Below are positions 10,801-22,239 of a DNA stretch of 64,000 nt, piece by piece. Source of the stretch: Brachionus plicatilis (Eukaryota > Rotifera > Eurotatoria > Ploima > Brachionidae); assembly GCA_010279815.1 (NCBI GenBank), contig QEOQ01000316.1, positions 625,688 through 689,687 of the forward strand. Reading direction: 5' to 3'. Both the position numbers and the translations under genes were made by a program. The notes beneath the pieces are model-generated. The model worked only from the letters and a program-made list of their open reading frames with translations, was not told the DNA's origin and made no database searches. Within the stretch, counting starts at the first letter, position 1. The number at the start of each line of letters is the position of its first letter.

Positions 10801-11319
10801 ATGCAATTAAATTTAGGATCAATTTTAATCCATAATTTTCCTTTTCCTAAAGTGGAACATTTTTCTTTCAAGAAATGTCAAGACCTGAACTGCTTAGTCT
10901 GTAGATTTTCTAATGAAGATTTTAAAATTTATCTGAAAGAACAATTTTTTCTACCGATTGAGTCTAAGTCTAGTTGTAACTCAACTGATTGTGTCTACAT
11001 TATTTTATGTATTAAATGCAAAGTCTACTATATTGGACAAACAAATTGTTTTAAAAGAAGATTTAACGAACATTTAAACGGTATACAAAAATATACTCCA
11101 TATGTAAATCACAAATCAAATGTTTCAATTCATTTTAACTTGAATGAACACGATTTTACAGTAGATTTACGTTTTTTTATTTACAAAGTCAATGTGGATT
11201 TGGAAGAAAGACTAAAAAATGAAACGTTTTTAATACACATGTTTATTAAATTAGGAATTGAGCTTCTTAATGAAGTCATTCCCTCAATTAGCACGTTAAC
11301 ATTTTTAAATTACATATAG
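10801..11319 (+). CDS. GIY-YIG endonuclease domain of the Penelope-like element
   Basis: An open frame of 172 codons. Residues about 60-100 read VYIILCIKCKVYYIGQT followed by FKRRFNEHL, i.e. the GIY-YIG core (here VYI...YIG), the catalytic Arg and the EHL helix. Upstream cysteines (KCQDLNCLVC) match the Cys motif between RT and endonuclease in Penelope elements. In the family this domain nicks target DNA to prime reverse transcription. The frame is intact although the RT is broken. The first ATG at 10801 is unlikely to be the native start, since the domain belongs to a longer polyprotein. Confidence 0.75.
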   Translation: MQLNLGSILIHNFPFPKVEHFSFKKCQDLNCLVCRFSNEDFKIYLKEQFFLPIESKSSCNSTDCVYIILCIKCKVYYIGQTNCFKRRFNEHLNGIQKYTPYVNHKSNVSIHFNLNEHDFTVDLRFFIYKVNVDLEERLKNETFLIHMFIKLGIELLNEVIPSISTLTFLNYI

Positions 11320-11445
11320 TAATTGAAATTTCAACATAAAAATTTCTTTTTTTTTTCCTTTTTTTTCCTTTTATTTCGAAATTTTAAAACGTGTTTTTTT
11401 TTTACTATTAAAGCATCAAAAATTTAATATTTTTTTTTCTCCATT

Positions 11446-11482
11446 GCCTGAAGAAGACTAAAAGTCGAAATAGCTATCGCAA
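11446..11482 (+). ncRNA. Possible hammerhead-ribozyme-like motif 3' of the Penelope ORF
   Basis: CTGAAGA is followed by a small hairpin (GACT-AAA-AGTC) and GAAA, the core order of a hammerhead ribozyme. After it comes the self-complementary ATAGCTAT, then C, then GCAA, which can pair with TTGC just before CTGAAGA (stem I). Penelope elements are known to carry hammerheads with minimal stem III. One extra A between CTGAAGA and the stem II helix departs from the consensus, so activity is uncertain. Confidence 0.35.
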
Positions 11483-11611
11483 ATTTAAATAAAAACATTA
11501 TAAATTAACTTGTTTTAGTTTTTATTTCAAATAAATTATTCCGATTAAATAATAAAAAATATTAAATTTGCTTTATTATTTTATTAATTGATCTAAGTAT
11601 GATTAACTTTT

Positions 11612-13297
11612 CTAACATACCACTAGATTAGCCCAATTACATATATTCAAATTTTGATCAAACAAAAGACCTGCTGGACAGTTAAAAGTGTATACACTAA
11701 AATCATTAGAAGAAATCGACTGGCAAAAATAATATTTTTCACAATTTGCAGCAACATCCGCATAATATCCCTCTCCATTGAAGCATGTCTGATGTGCATT
11801 TGAAACAGTTGACGCCCTGGAAGTGGTTGAACTTGTTGATTGAGTGGAGAGTGTAGAACCAGCCGATCCAGTTTGAATAGTTGAACTTGATTGGGATACA
11901 ACAGAGCCACCATTCCAAAGCTGTTTTACATGGCTCATTAATGGATATTTGCCTTTGTTACAGAAACTTCCATCAAAATCATCCAAATCCATGGCCCAGA
12001 ACATCACTCCACCTAAATTCTTACTCTTGGCATAATCGACCTTAACAGTCAAGCTTGTCGTGTCATCATATCCAACCCATTGATTTCCACTAAATGCATA
12101 CGCAACCTTATGGTCATCATTCCATCGTCTAGTCCAGCCTGCATTTAAATTTTGACATATTTCATAATAAGACAAAAATCCTTTCTCTCTGGTAAACTAA
12201 GCAAAAAAAATAGAAATTTTTCAAATTTTTTTTTACATACTTGTCCAGCTGTTCCACCACCAACTGTAGTGGCTCCCAAGTTATTAATGCTATTCACAAA
12301 CAAAGTAAATGATCTGCCGTAAGTAGCTAGACCAAGGTTAATCTTGTTTGCCGGATATCCATTTTGGATGTAGTAATTTAAAGTAAAATCAATATTCAAA
12401 ATTGCTTGTTCGCCGCTCTCATTTGGTCGTGGATACAATGGTGCGTTATGACCTGTGAAACTTTCCCATTGTCCATGATAATCCTAAGCAATAAAAACTT
12501 ATACAAAATTTAATTTTTTTTTTTAATTTTTTACATAGGTCATAATATTCAAAAAATCAAGATATCTTTTTAAATAAAATTATTATTTTTTTAATTCAAA
12601 ATGTTTGAAAAATTACTGAGCCAAGGCTGGTATGTCATAAGACTCATCAATGTTTGATTTACCGGCAGCAACAGCAGCAGTGACCATTAAATTTTCTGAA
12701 CTATATCTAGCTTTAAGTTTCTTTAAGAAAATAAATAAAAACTAAAACTAAAATTGAGCTAAGTTACTTGGACAAGCTTAGTAAATTGATTTTTGTAGCC
12801 AGCTAGTTTTATTAAATATTTTTAAACTATTTATTTCATTTATCTAAGGTCTTACTTGGGTATTCCCAGTCTAAATCAAGACCATCAAATTTTCGTTCTT
12901 TTAAAAATTTGACTGAATGTTCAATAAAATCATTCATTGTATTTTCATTGCTGACCATTTGAATGAATGGCTGTGAGCCCATATTCCAGCCACCAACAGC
13001 TAATAAAATCTTCAAATCTGGATTAATTTTTTTCAAGTCAGTGGTGCGTTCATACATTCCTTTAGACCAGTCAGTGGAGTCATCATTCCATTCGTATGGG
13101 GCTAATTTGTTATCAGCCAGTTTGGCAAATGAATAAATTAAATGAGTGCACAGAAACGGATCAATGTTTTCAGGCAAAAATTTTCCTTGACCAGGCCGGT
13201 ACTGTGACCAGTTGGTCGTATAGCATACTATATTTTTGCTCGAGATTTTCTCGATTAAATTTATAAAAATTACTAGTAAAATTAACTTTTTCAGCAT
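11612..13297 (-). CDS. Secreted GH18 chitinase with Ser/Thr linker and peritrophin-A domain (copy C)
   Basis: Six exons on the minus strand: 13297-12856, 12802-12768, 12720-12617, 12565-12535, 12483-12241 and 12196-11612 (stop TAG). All junctions keep frame and the 104-, 31- and 243-nt exons equal those of copy B in length. It has a signal peptide (MLKKLILLVIFINLIEKISS), a GH18 barrel with intact catalytic DGLDLDWE and FWAMDLDDFDGSFC, then a linker rich in Ser/Thr (about 40 residues, probably O-glycosylated), then a six-cysteine CBM14 domain. Expected to be an active extracellular chitinase. Copies B and C share five intron positions and are closer to each other than to A. Confidence 0.92.
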
Positions 13298-13329
13298 TGT
13301 TGTTTTAACTCTAAGTTAATTTTTTTTTT

Positions 13330-13338
13330 TTTATATAA
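13330..13338 (-). promoter_or_regulatory. Possible TATA box of chitinase C
   Basis: Read on the minus strand, TTTATATAA lies about 33-40 nt upstream of the chitinase C start codon. In such AT-rich DNA the match has little weight by itself; position is the main support. Confidence 0.3.
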
Positions 13339-13721
13339 ACTTATAGGTGCGCTACTTTTTGATAATTGGAGAATATAACAAATGTTTTCTGGGTAAATTC
13401 TTATTGCGTTTTTTTCTTAATTTAAGATATGTGATAAGACTATGACCGAAGAACTTAGAATTTTAGTGTAAAGTCGAATTTCAAAAGAATTTTATTTTGT
13501 TTTCAAGATTCAACATCCCAAAGAAATCTGTAAAAAATACAAATATTTTAAAAGCAAGCATTTAAAAAAAGAAAATTATTTAATACATTTTTTTAACTAG
13601 ATTTCTTAAATTTAAAAGTTTATTTTAAAAAAATTAGAAAAATCAGATAAATTTTACAAGTGTCTTTTTCACTGCACACCCGTTTTTTATTAAAATTAAT
13701 TTTTTTTTAACATATTATTAA

Positions 13722-13741
13722 GTCTCTATGGCGCAATCGGC

Positions 13742-13778
<37 letters not shown>

Positions 13779-13795
13779 GAATCCACCTAGGGACG
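13722..13795 (+). tRNA. tRNA-Asn (anticodon GTT)
   Basis: Identical over all 74 nt to the gene at 4752-4825, with the same GAATTTTTTT trailer. It stands divergently, 424 bp upstream of chitinase C. Flanks beyond the trailer are not similar to the 4752 locus. Confidence 0.97.
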
Positions 13796-14996
13796 AATTT
13801 TTTTGATATTTTTTCCATGTCAAAAATGAATTCCATTAACCTTATCTTGACTCAGATATATAAATATACCAAAAGACTACTGGCTTAATTTTTTTTAAAT
13901 ATTTAACCATTTTTAATATATAAATAAAAAAATTTAATTTTTTCATAAATAAATAAATTCTAAAAAAATTTAAAAAAAAATTTTGAATTAAATTAAAGCA
14001 GAAGTTGATTGAATAAATTTATTTTAAAAATAAGATCACTTTTTATCAAGCTTGAAAATAAAATTTCCAAATAAAAGTAAATAGTTAACGATTTTTAGAT
14101 TATTTGAATTTTCTCTTTTTTTGGAATTTTTTTCGAATTAAGAATTATTAAATTAATTAAGTGCTGATCAGTAATCCTATGAATTATGACACTAGACTGT
14201 TGATTAACTTTTAAATAAAAAAATGCTGAAATTTCCTGTAATGAAAAGCATTTAAGAATTAATAAAAAAATATTTTTTAATTTAATTTCAGAAAAACCAA
14301 TTTTTACTTAATGAAGGTGAATCAATTTTTTTCAACTAAAAAATTTCATCATCATTTTTAAACTTATCGTATTAATTGCATTAGTTGAAATAATTTTCTA
14401 GAAGTTATAAACTAGCTTTTAAAGATCGAAAAAAATATTTATTATTTAAAAATTTGAGAAAATTTTAAAAAATTTGTTTTTTGAATCCTTCAAAAATAAT
14501 GGCAAAATGAAAATAATTTTACGTTTTTACATTTTCATATTTTTAGATTTTTTGTGCAATATTTCAGAAAATAAAAAAAACTCTTCCAAATTATTTAGTT
14601 ACCAAAAATTAAAAATAAAAATTTTATGAAATTTTGTACAAAAAATCTAAAAATATGAAAATTTAAGAATGTAAAATTTTCAACATTTTGTCAAAAGAAT
14701 TCAATTTAGAACTCATTATACATGAACATGTATTCTAAAATTTCAAAATTTTAAGTCACTCGAAAGTCAATTTTATTTACTTTAAATTTTATTAATTTTT
14801 AAAATAAAGCCATTTGGCTGCTTGACATCGTTCAGTAAAACCAAAACTTTTACCGAGAACTTTTTTGAAAAAGTTTAATTTAATTTTTTATTTGAATGAA
14901 AAAAAAAAGCGAATAACTTTTAATTTTGAAAAAAATATTAAAAAAAAAATTAAATCGATGTCTACAAAATTATAAATTAATTAATAATTGGCAAAT
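13796..14996. other. AT-rich spacer, contains a foldback
   Basis: No coding signal. It lies downstream of PSMD11 (minus) and holds the inverted repeat at 14515-14692. Confidence 0.5.
14515..14692. repeat. Inverted repeat (~45-bp arms)
   Basis: TTTTCATATTTTTAGATTTT near 14532 is mirrored as AAAATCTAAAAATATGAAAA near 14640. Pairing extends outward with a few mismatches (TTTTACATTTT against AATGTAAAA). The loop is about 75 bp. No target duplication identified. Confidence 0.6.
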
Positions 14997-16256
14997 TTAG
15001 GACAGCTTTTTGACTTTGGTGTACAAATTATCAACTACTTTACCCATTTCTTGAATGATCGACAACGAATTCTTGTAGACCAAATCAACCGGCTTTGATT
15101 CGAACAAAATAAGAGCGCCAGTGCCTTGGTCCAAAATTCCACTCAACTTTTTGTCCAAAATCATTTGAGACAATTTTCGCTCGACATCTTCTTGCGCAAG
15201 CTTAATCAGCTTGGCCACATGGTCTATTTGCACTTTGGAAAAAGGCTCAATAATTTTGCTCAAATTCTGTTCCAGTAAATTATCATACAAAGTGTCCAAA
15301 TGGGACCTGACAAACAAGTCATCAATTAACTGGTCTTTGAACTCGACCAGCGTTCGCTGAAACTCTGCCAGTGATCTTTTCTCGCTGGCAGAAGCGATCG
15401 CTTTCATCGACTCTATTTCTTTACCAGCGTACTTGAGCGCCAACTTACCACTTATCAAACTGTTTATGTCCTCGGGTTGGTTGAGCATTACTTTGGATAA
15501 AAGCATATACTTAAGACCAGTGATGGCTCTGGGACTGTCGATGGAATCAAATCCCTCGAATGCTTCATAGAAATAGGAAAAGGCGGTTTTAAAGTCGCGG
15601 TCATCTGCGGCGTGAAGTATGCCTGATTGCAGGTCAAGACTGGCTTGAAGTTTTGGTGGGCAGTAGATTCCATTAGCTGTGGTTCTGGCCGAAGTCAAAG
15701 CTGCGCGAGCTTTGGACAAATTTCCAAGTGAATTATAGGTTTTGCTTTCCAACAATTGAACTTCAACCAACAAAAGTTTATCGTCCAATTTTTTGAGTTC
15801 TTTTAGCAATTGAGATCCCAGCGCAATAGCGTCTGTGTATCTCTGGTTTTCGAAGTAAAGACCAATTAGGCGAACTTCCAAAGCTTGGCGTAGGAATGTT
15901 CGATTTTCACTTTTTGCCCATTCGATGTTTTCAGAACAAAGTCTTATTTCTTCTCCAGTGCCCGCTTCCAAATCCAAAAACATGTCGACCAAATTTCGAA
16001 CCAATTTAGCTGCTTTGGCCTTGCTGACCATGACCAAAAACGGTCTGGTGAAAACTATTAACTCGGCTAATTCCTTAGCTTTTTTTGTCTCTTTAAACAA
16101 ACTGCCGAGGTCCAAAATGGCTTGTTCTTTGATAGCAGCACTCTCTTCGTCTTTTGGTTCCACATCTTGGCTTACCAGTTTGTGTAATATTGTGAAAGCT
16201 GCTTCGAAGTTCTTGGCGCTTATATGAGCTTGGGCAACTTCTAATTCTTGTTCCAT
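14997..16256 (-). CDS. PSMD11: 26S proteasome regulatory subunit Rpn6/PSMD11
   Basis: A single uninterrupted frame of 419 codons on the minus strand, against 422 residues in human PSMD11. The start at 16256 ([20 protein letters not shown]) matches the family N-terminus; an upstream in-frame ATG at 16364 would add 36 residues without family similarity. Strongly conserved segments include [63 protein letters not shown], and the PCI-domain end [13 protein letters not shown] with GILDQG. Rpn6 is a lid subunit that clamps the lid to the 20S core and the ATPase ring. It is intronless, unlike its spliced neighbours, which may reflect intron loss or retroposition. Confidence 0.97.
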   Translation of the reverse strand: MEQELEVAQAHISAKNFEAAFTILHKLVSQDVEPKDEESAAIKEQAILDLGSLFKETKKAKELAELIVFTRPFLVMVSKAKAAKLVRNLVDMFLDLEAGTGEEIRLCSENIEWAKSENRTFLRQALEVRLIGLYFENQRYTDAIALGSQLLKELKKLDDKLLLVEVQLLESKTYNSLGNLSKARAALTSARTTANGIYCPPKLQASLDLQSGILHAADDRDFKTAFSYFYEAFEGFDSIDSPRAITGLKYMLLSKVMLNQPEDINSLISGKLALKYAGKEIESMKAIASASEKRSLAEFQRTLVEFKDQLIDDLFVRSHLDTLYDNLLEQNLSKIIEPFSKVQIDHVAKLIKLAQEDVERKLSQMILDKKLSGILDQGTGALILFESKPVDLVYKNSLSIIQEMGKVVDNLYTKVKKLS

Positions 16257-17840
16257 TTTTTTGTTGGTGGATGTTTTTAGTGAATGTTGATTTTGGAGAA
16301 TATGATTCAAATTTTTGAATTTTTGCTTGGTAATTTCAAACGTTGAGTAGTTAAATTTGAACAAATTTTGATATTTAAAAATTAACTTTACTTTTAAATA
16401 GAAAAAAATAGAGAGAGAGGCTTTACTTTTTTACCAAATAATTTTTAAATTACTAAATTTAAATAGCCTCACAATTATTTTTTATTTAGTTTTTAATTTT
16501 TTATGATCAGAGAAAAAAGGCAATCATGTCATTTGAAACATCTTCAATATTTTAAAAATAACTTTAATTTTTTGCTGGCATTAAATTAATTTTTAAATAA
16601 ATTTTTGTTACTGTCAATATTTAACACTGGGTAACTAAAGGCCGAATAAAAATTTTTGGTCAAGATCAATAACATTTTTTCATCAACATTAAAAAGAAAA
16701 AAAACAAATGCATATATTTAAAACTAATTTTAATGAAGTCTTATTATCAATTCAACAAAATTTCACTTAAAACACCAGTTTAAATAAACATCATAAAATG
16801 ACTCATCGTATGGTTAATGCAACTTTTTATGATGAAAATTTTTAATTCAAAAAATCAATTTTGTAATAAATTTAAATAAAAGAATAAAAAAAACTTTCAA
16901 TTTTTTTTAATATATTTTTTCTTCTCTTTACGATTTTTTACCTCAAAAAATAGGACTTAATTTTTCGTAAAATTTGGTAAATTATTTCTTGATGCTTTGA
17001 AAAGTCCAATTAATTTTTTTTTCATTTTTTTTTTTAGAAAATTCAAGTTTTAAATAGAACAAAATTAGAATAAAGCAGAATAAAGTTTAGAATGAATTCA
17101 AAGTTTTATTAATAAAGTAAATTATTTAAAAAATTCTGAGGAAAAATTTTATTTTTTTACTTTTTTCAAATTAGTATAAAAATGAAAGTTAAATGGAAAA
17201 TAAAAATATTGTATTGATTTTTAATTTTATCATAAATAAAAAATATTTTTTTATTTAGTTGTTTATATTATTTAGTTTTTATTTAGTTATTTAGTTGTTA
17301 ACTGATTTTTCAAAAATATTTTTGAAAGATAATTAAATTCAATTTTTAATCTCCATCAAATTTTTATTTAATTTTATTTTGAAAAAAATTAAAAAGATCC
17401 TTATATTTTTGTTTCCAATTAATAATTTGACTTATTATGACAACATGTATATAAATTGAATTCATTTTTTTTAAGTAATCTATCACTGATTGTTGTTTGT
17501 TTTTCCAATCAAAGCTACTAAATTAACTTTGTTCGATCATAATCAAAAAATGTATTTTTTCTCAAAATAATTTGAATTTTTAATATTTTATACCACATAG
17601 ATGTTAATTTTTTTAATGAAATTATATGAGAGGAAAATTTTCAAGACTTATTGCACAAGCTAGATTTAGGTGATTTTATTTAAATTTTACAAAACAAATC
17701 AAAGTATCCTAGAAAGAAATAAATTTCATTATTATTTTTTCAATTCTTCTTAAAACTCTTTTTTAAACTAAATCTTGGATAATAATAACTAGGGATTAAA
17801 TCAAGAAAGAATTAATATATTGCAGTTTGTGGTAAAAGAA

Positions 17841-17862
17841 TACTGCGACCCTTTCGGGTTTA
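17841..17862 (-). repeat. Relic of a LINE 3' terminal hairpin
   Basis: On the minus strand it reads TTAAACCCGAAAGGGTCGCA, almost the same as the 3' terminus of the LINE at 33.6 kb (TTAACCCGTCAGGGTCGCAG). The ACCC/GGGT stem is conserved while the loop differs. No LINE coding sequence is attached. Confidence 0.5.
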
Positions 17863-18008
17863 ACTATGAAATCTTTGGCAGTATATTTGAATTTTTCAAA
17901 TAACATTTATTAAGCCATTTATCAAAATTTGCTTTTTAATTGACTTTTAATGAAGGGCTACAATAATTGAAATTCTCGAAATTTTCTTAAATTAAATTCA
18001 AATAATAC

Positions 18009-18135
18009 AGTACAAATTAAAACTAACTTGCACGCATTTTTTTTTTCGACTTTTCCTCAACTCTTCTTTTCCCCACTGGAATAGTTGAAGAAGAGTCGAG
18101 GAAACGAAATGAACAAGTTAGTTTTAAATTGTACT
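18009..18135. repeat. Inverted repeat (~50-bp arms)
   Basis: AGTACAAATTAAAACTAACT at 18009 is mirrored by AGTTAGTTTTAAATTGTACT ending at 18135. Inner arms (CGACTTTTCCTCAACTCTTC against GAAGAGTCGAGGAAACG) also pair. The loop is about 15-20 bp, so it forms a long hairpin if transcribed. Confidence 0.75.
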
Positions 18136-18610
18136 TTAGTAAAAAAGAGTAGGTTCAAATAGAATAAAATTCCTATATGTGCAAAAAGTACAAAAAGGAT
18201 TAAAAAGACTTAAATTAAAAAATTAAAAAAAAACGATAAATAAATATCTCAATTTTTTTGTTTGATTTAATGAATCATTTTTTAAGCGCCTTAACTATTT
18301 AATTTTTGTCAAGTAATTCTTCATAGATTTTCATCAAAAAATGTAGGAAAATTAAATTTAAAAATTTTTATTTATCATGTTCGATTTAGAATCTAAATAT
18401 AACAAAACTATTCTTTCTCTTCAGATAATATATTAACTTTTTCTTTATAATTATGTCACTTTATTATTTTAAGCGAGTATCGTTAGTCTCAAAAAAAGGA
18501 TAAATGTTTAAAAATCTGTTTTATAAAAAAATATGTTGCACATGCTTACGAGTCTGTTTAATAAATCTATTCAAAAATATCTTTTTAAAGATTTTTTTTA
18601 AAGAAATAAA

Positions 18611-19267
18611 ATGAAGACAGTGTTAAATGTTTTCTTAATTGCTCTTAGCTGGACAGTAATAAACTCGCTGAATAAATTCTTAAAGACTAAAAAAACTTTT
18701 TAAGCTATTTAATGGCACATTAAGTCAAACGCCTTCTAAAGCGTGTTTAAATGATTTTCGAAAATATGCTTTGAATGCCCATAATGTATTTAGAAATTAT
18801 CATCGAACACCACCACTTAAATCCAACATCAGTTTGACAACCATGGCTCAGAAATATGCAAACTTTTTAGCTGAATCCAATCTTTTTAAGCATAGCTATT
18901 CAGGTTATGGAGAAAATTTAGCTCGTGCAGCTTTTACATATAGCCAAAATATTAACTGCAGATGTAATATTAATAATTAAATCTAAAAAAAAAAAACTTT
19001 TTGTTTAAAGATTGGGCTGTTTATTTGACATCGCAATGGTATCGAGAGATATCGCTTTATAATTTTAATTATCCCCGTTATTATCACGGTACTGGCCATT
19101 TTACACAAATTGTATGGAAATCAACTACCCAAGTCGGAATCGGTCTTGCCATTGTGAACAGAATTGTCAACAATCGAAATGCGACAGTATTATATTACGT
19201 AGCTAATTATCTTAGACCAGGAAATGTAAGAAGTCAATTTGCAAAAAATGTTTTAAGAGTTTATTGA
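18611..19267 (+). CDS. Secreted CAP/SCP (CRISP, PR-1) domain protein
   Basis: Three exons: 18611-18655, 18705-18963 and 19011-19267. Joining them keeps one frame of about 186 residues. Exon 1 is essentially a signal peptide (MKTVLNVFLIALSW). The CAP domain shows the start helix (NAHNVFRNYHRTPPL), then MAQKYANFLAE, HSYSGYGENLA, WYREISLY, GHFTQIVWKSTTQVGIG and the terminal strand YYVANYLRPGN. The four residues of the CAP cavity (His of KHS, Glu of GEN, Glu of REI, His of GHF) are all present. Family members are extracellular with roles ranging from sterol binding to defence; a specific role cannot be assigned. The splice junction giving R-Y-W at exon 2/3 was chosen by phase. Confidence 0.85.
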
Positions 19268-19409
19268 TTAAATTTAATAAATTTATTATTTAAAAAAGCA
19301 ATTAACTCTAATTTAATTCTTAATTTGAATGTTTATATATAATCTTAAATTAATTGTAGTTTTTTTAAAAAATTGAATTAAAAACTTTTAAAATTACTTA
19401 TGAAAATGA

Positions 19410-19685
19410 GGCATTGTGAATTTTAAAAGTGTCAAAGCTTAAGTTCTGAAGGACCAAAACATGTTCTGTAAGTTGTAGCAACTGATACATCTTTTGTTCC
19501 ACTTAAAGTTGCATTGGATTTTTAATATAATGTAATATCCCAAATTTACTATTTTCTTAGTTTCACAGATTTATTGAAGAGTTTTGCAGAATCAGTATAT
19601 TTTTGGTACAAAGGATATATCAGTTAATCAGAAAACTTTAGAATTTTTAATTTTTTTTTTTTTTTGTACCAAATTTCACAATGCC
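19410..19685. mobile_element. Foldback-type element, family 2 (276 bp) with 9-bp target duplication
   Basis: The ends GGCATTGTGAATTTT and AAATTTCACAATGCC are inverted repeats. The interior shares GGACCAAAACATGTTCTGTA, AGTTGTAGCAACT, TTAATATAATGTAAT and AAATTTACTATTT with the copy at 8387-8753. Flanks TGAAAATGA (19401-19409) and TGTAAATGA (19686-19694) match at 8 of 9. It is partly deleted relative to the other copy and lacks its central palindrome. Confidence 0.85.
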
Positions 19686-20588
19686 TGTAAATGACCAAAA
19701 TGGGAAAACTCCTAAAATGTCCTCCTAAGTCATCATAAAAGAAGTTACCAAAATAAGTAATTCAAATGAAAAACTTGAGTGGAATTTGAGTCATGGTTAT
19801 TTATTCCATCAAGGGCTTAATAAGGGTAGATCTTAATGTCGGAAAAATGTCTCTTATTCAAAAAATTAAAAATCTGATTAAGTTTTTATACTTTTCAATA
19901 CTAAGCTAAACATTTAAATTGACGATTTGGTAAATTTATTAGAAAAAGCTCAGACTGAAAAAAATGAAGTAAAAAAAATTTAAATAAAAGTTAGATATAA
20001 GCAAAATAACTAAAAATATAATATAAAAGAAAATTTATAAGTAATGTTTAACAAATGATACAGTGTTTTACTTTAAACTGCAAAACGGGTAGTATTACAT
20101 CATTTTACGTAATTTTACATCAAAAAATGTAAGATTACATAAAATTAAACCAAAAGAAATAAAATGGATGTAAGAAACAGTTTAGAATTTAGAATTTAGC
20201 CTCATCTACGGTTAAGCATGTTTGTTGCATTATTTAGCATTTTTCATAAAAATTTAATCAAAAAAATTGAAAAGATAAAAAAAAAATATTTGTAGCTGTA
20301 GCTGATTATATGGATGAAAAAATATTTGATTTTCTAGAAAAATTTTATTTATTTATTTGTTTACTGTACCAAGCTAAAGTTCCTTCAGAATAAGATACAA
20401 ATTACAAAAAAATCAAATAGAAATAATTTTGGTATACCAGAATCTTGTTGATAGTCTATAATTAATTTCAAAATTACTAATTAGAAGAATCTATAAAATA
20501 TTAATTTAATGATTGATTAATTATTTTTATTTATTTCAAAAACAAAAATTACACCAGATTCAGCGATAAGAAATTAGTAGATTAAACC

Positions 20589-20846
20589 AGACTTGTTTTT
20601 AAGTCACAAGTATTAAGTCAAGTCAAGTCAATGATTTAATAAATCCATATTTGATACCAATAAGGTAGTTGCTTCCAAATTTCTGGCTGTTAATCTTGGC
20701 ATATGTGGTCTGTTAATGTAATCAGAAAAAAATTTGTTTCAACTGGTCCAGATGAAGCAGGTATTGATAAAAATTTTTGTGCAAGTCATAACTTTGACTT
20801 AAATTTTTGTGATTTAGACTTAAAACTGTGACTTTTAAACAAGTCT
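20589..20846. mobile_element. Small inverted-repeat element, family 1 (258 bp)
   Basis: The ends AGACTTGTTTTTAAGTCACA and TGTGACTTTTAAACAAGTCT are inverted repeats, with AAGTCAAGTCAAGTCAA inside the left end. The termini start AGACTTG rather than AGAGTTG, so this may be a subfamily. No clear target duplication is visible. Confidence 0.7.
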
Positions 20847-21129
20847 ATTTAATAAATAAAAATTTTAAAATATTTAAAATCTATTTCTTAGTAGAAATCG
20901 ATGCTTTTTTAAACAAAGTAGTTTTTTTAAATTATTTTAGACCAGATTAATTAAGGCGTAAGAAAGCACGTCTAAAACAAAAATAACAATTATTATTTCA
21001 CAATAAGCTTGGCTCAAAAAATTAGTAAAATATGCTCCAAATTTATTTTTTTTTCCTATGTTGTTGCTGTGACAGCAAGAAATATATTTTATTTCATTAA
21101 TAAAAATAAAAATATTTTTCAAAAAATAA

Positions 21130-22239
21130 ATGGCTTTTAGAGGAGCGCCTGAAAATCGCATACCAGTGGATCGTAATGCTGCAGCAGGAATCGATGCCTA
21201 TTTAGAATACTCAAGGTTAGTTGTCAATAAATTTAATTTATTATTCTGGTAAAAATTAAAATTGCCATCACAGAATTGTAGGTAATGATGACAATGGCAT
21301 TCCATTTACTCCCGAAGAATATGAAAAGTATAAGCGAGAAGTGTTGCCAATGCGCTTGAAAAACAGGGTGTATGTTTCGTGGGTTAATCCGACAGGTATG
21401 GACTGCGTCCTGATCGGGCCCGAAACTCAGTGTTTTTGCAAGCATCGCTACAAACAACATCAAACTGATCTAAAAGAGCTTCCCAAGAACCGTCCTATAT
21501 TACTGCCCTGTAAAGAATACGGATGTCCATGTGCTACATTTACCTATGTTCCCAAAAATGGTTCCCAATCAATCCGCTGTGGATGCAAACACACAACCGA
21601 TGATCATAAAGTCACCAGACCTTTTAACTGTACCAAATCTGGATGCAAATGCACTGTTTTTAAGAGCTCATATACATGCAGTATGATAGATAAATTTTTA
21701 AATAATTAAAAGTTTTGAAATTAATTTCAAAAGATTGTGGTGAGCCATGTCATGCACATTATACACTTGTTGAGAATAAAGAGGAACGAGAAGCGCGTGG
21801 TCACCCGGTTGGTCAGGACGTGCCATATCAAGCAATGGGAGGCATTACTGGTTTCAGTTCATTAGCTGATGGGTATTTGAGATTGGATCCGTCCGGACGA
21901 GGAAGACCGGATGAGAGTTTTTTCAATCAACCAATTAGTAGTCAAGATCATCCATTTTTGCGGCAATATGCTCATGCGGATGTGGTCAAAAACTCAAAAG
22001 GAGAGCTAGTGCCGTCAAAAGAAGCCATTTCGGCTCAGCGTAAACCCGGTGAATCTGAGCTTGACTATTATGAGAGAAGATATCAAGAAAGAGTGATGAT
22101 TTTGTTAAATTTTTTTTTAAGTTTTTAATTTTTTTCCTAGGCCAAAGCAGAAAGAACTTCTAAGCCGAAGCCAATTCAGTCCAGTCCTTATGATCAAGAT
22201 GCTAAGCTAGCTACCGGTACACGCTCATACAAGAAATAA
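21130..22239 (+). CDS. FAM221-family protein
   Basis: Four exons in one frame: 21130-21215, 21274-21680, 21734-22092 and 22141-22239. The product is about 316 residues. It has the FAM221 cysteine-rich pattern (CPCATFTYVP, CGCKHTTDDH, CTKSGCKCTVF, CGEPCHAHYTLVE) with regularly spaced Cys and His suggesting metal binding, followed by the conserved DVPYQAMGGITGFSSLADGY segment. Vertebrate FAM221A/B are poorly characterised; similarity of the last segment favours the FAM221B side, but this is not certain. All splice sites are GT-AG. Confidence 0.88.

Larger units (their letters stand above)
8960..11510 (+). mobile_element. Penelope-like retroelement, 5'-truncated, with nested LINE
   Basis: The order is RT (8960-10186), an AT-rich linker without coding similarity (10190-10800), a GIY-YIG endonuclease ORF (10801-11319) and a 3' untranslated tail. 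RT followed by GIY-YIG is diagnostic of canonical Penelope elements. A 5'-truncated LINE tail inserted inside the RT at 9123-9589. The linker is longer than expected for this family and may be a further insertion. Confidence 0.85.
16257..18610. other. AT-rich spacer between PSMD11 and the CAP gene
   Basis: No coding signal found in 2.3 kb. It contains a relic of a LINE 3' end (17841-17862, minus) and a foldback (18009-18135). Confidence 0.5.
19268..21129. other. Spacer with two small transposable elements
   Basis: Besides the elements at 19410-19685 and 20589-20846, no coding signal is seen. Confidence 0.5.
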
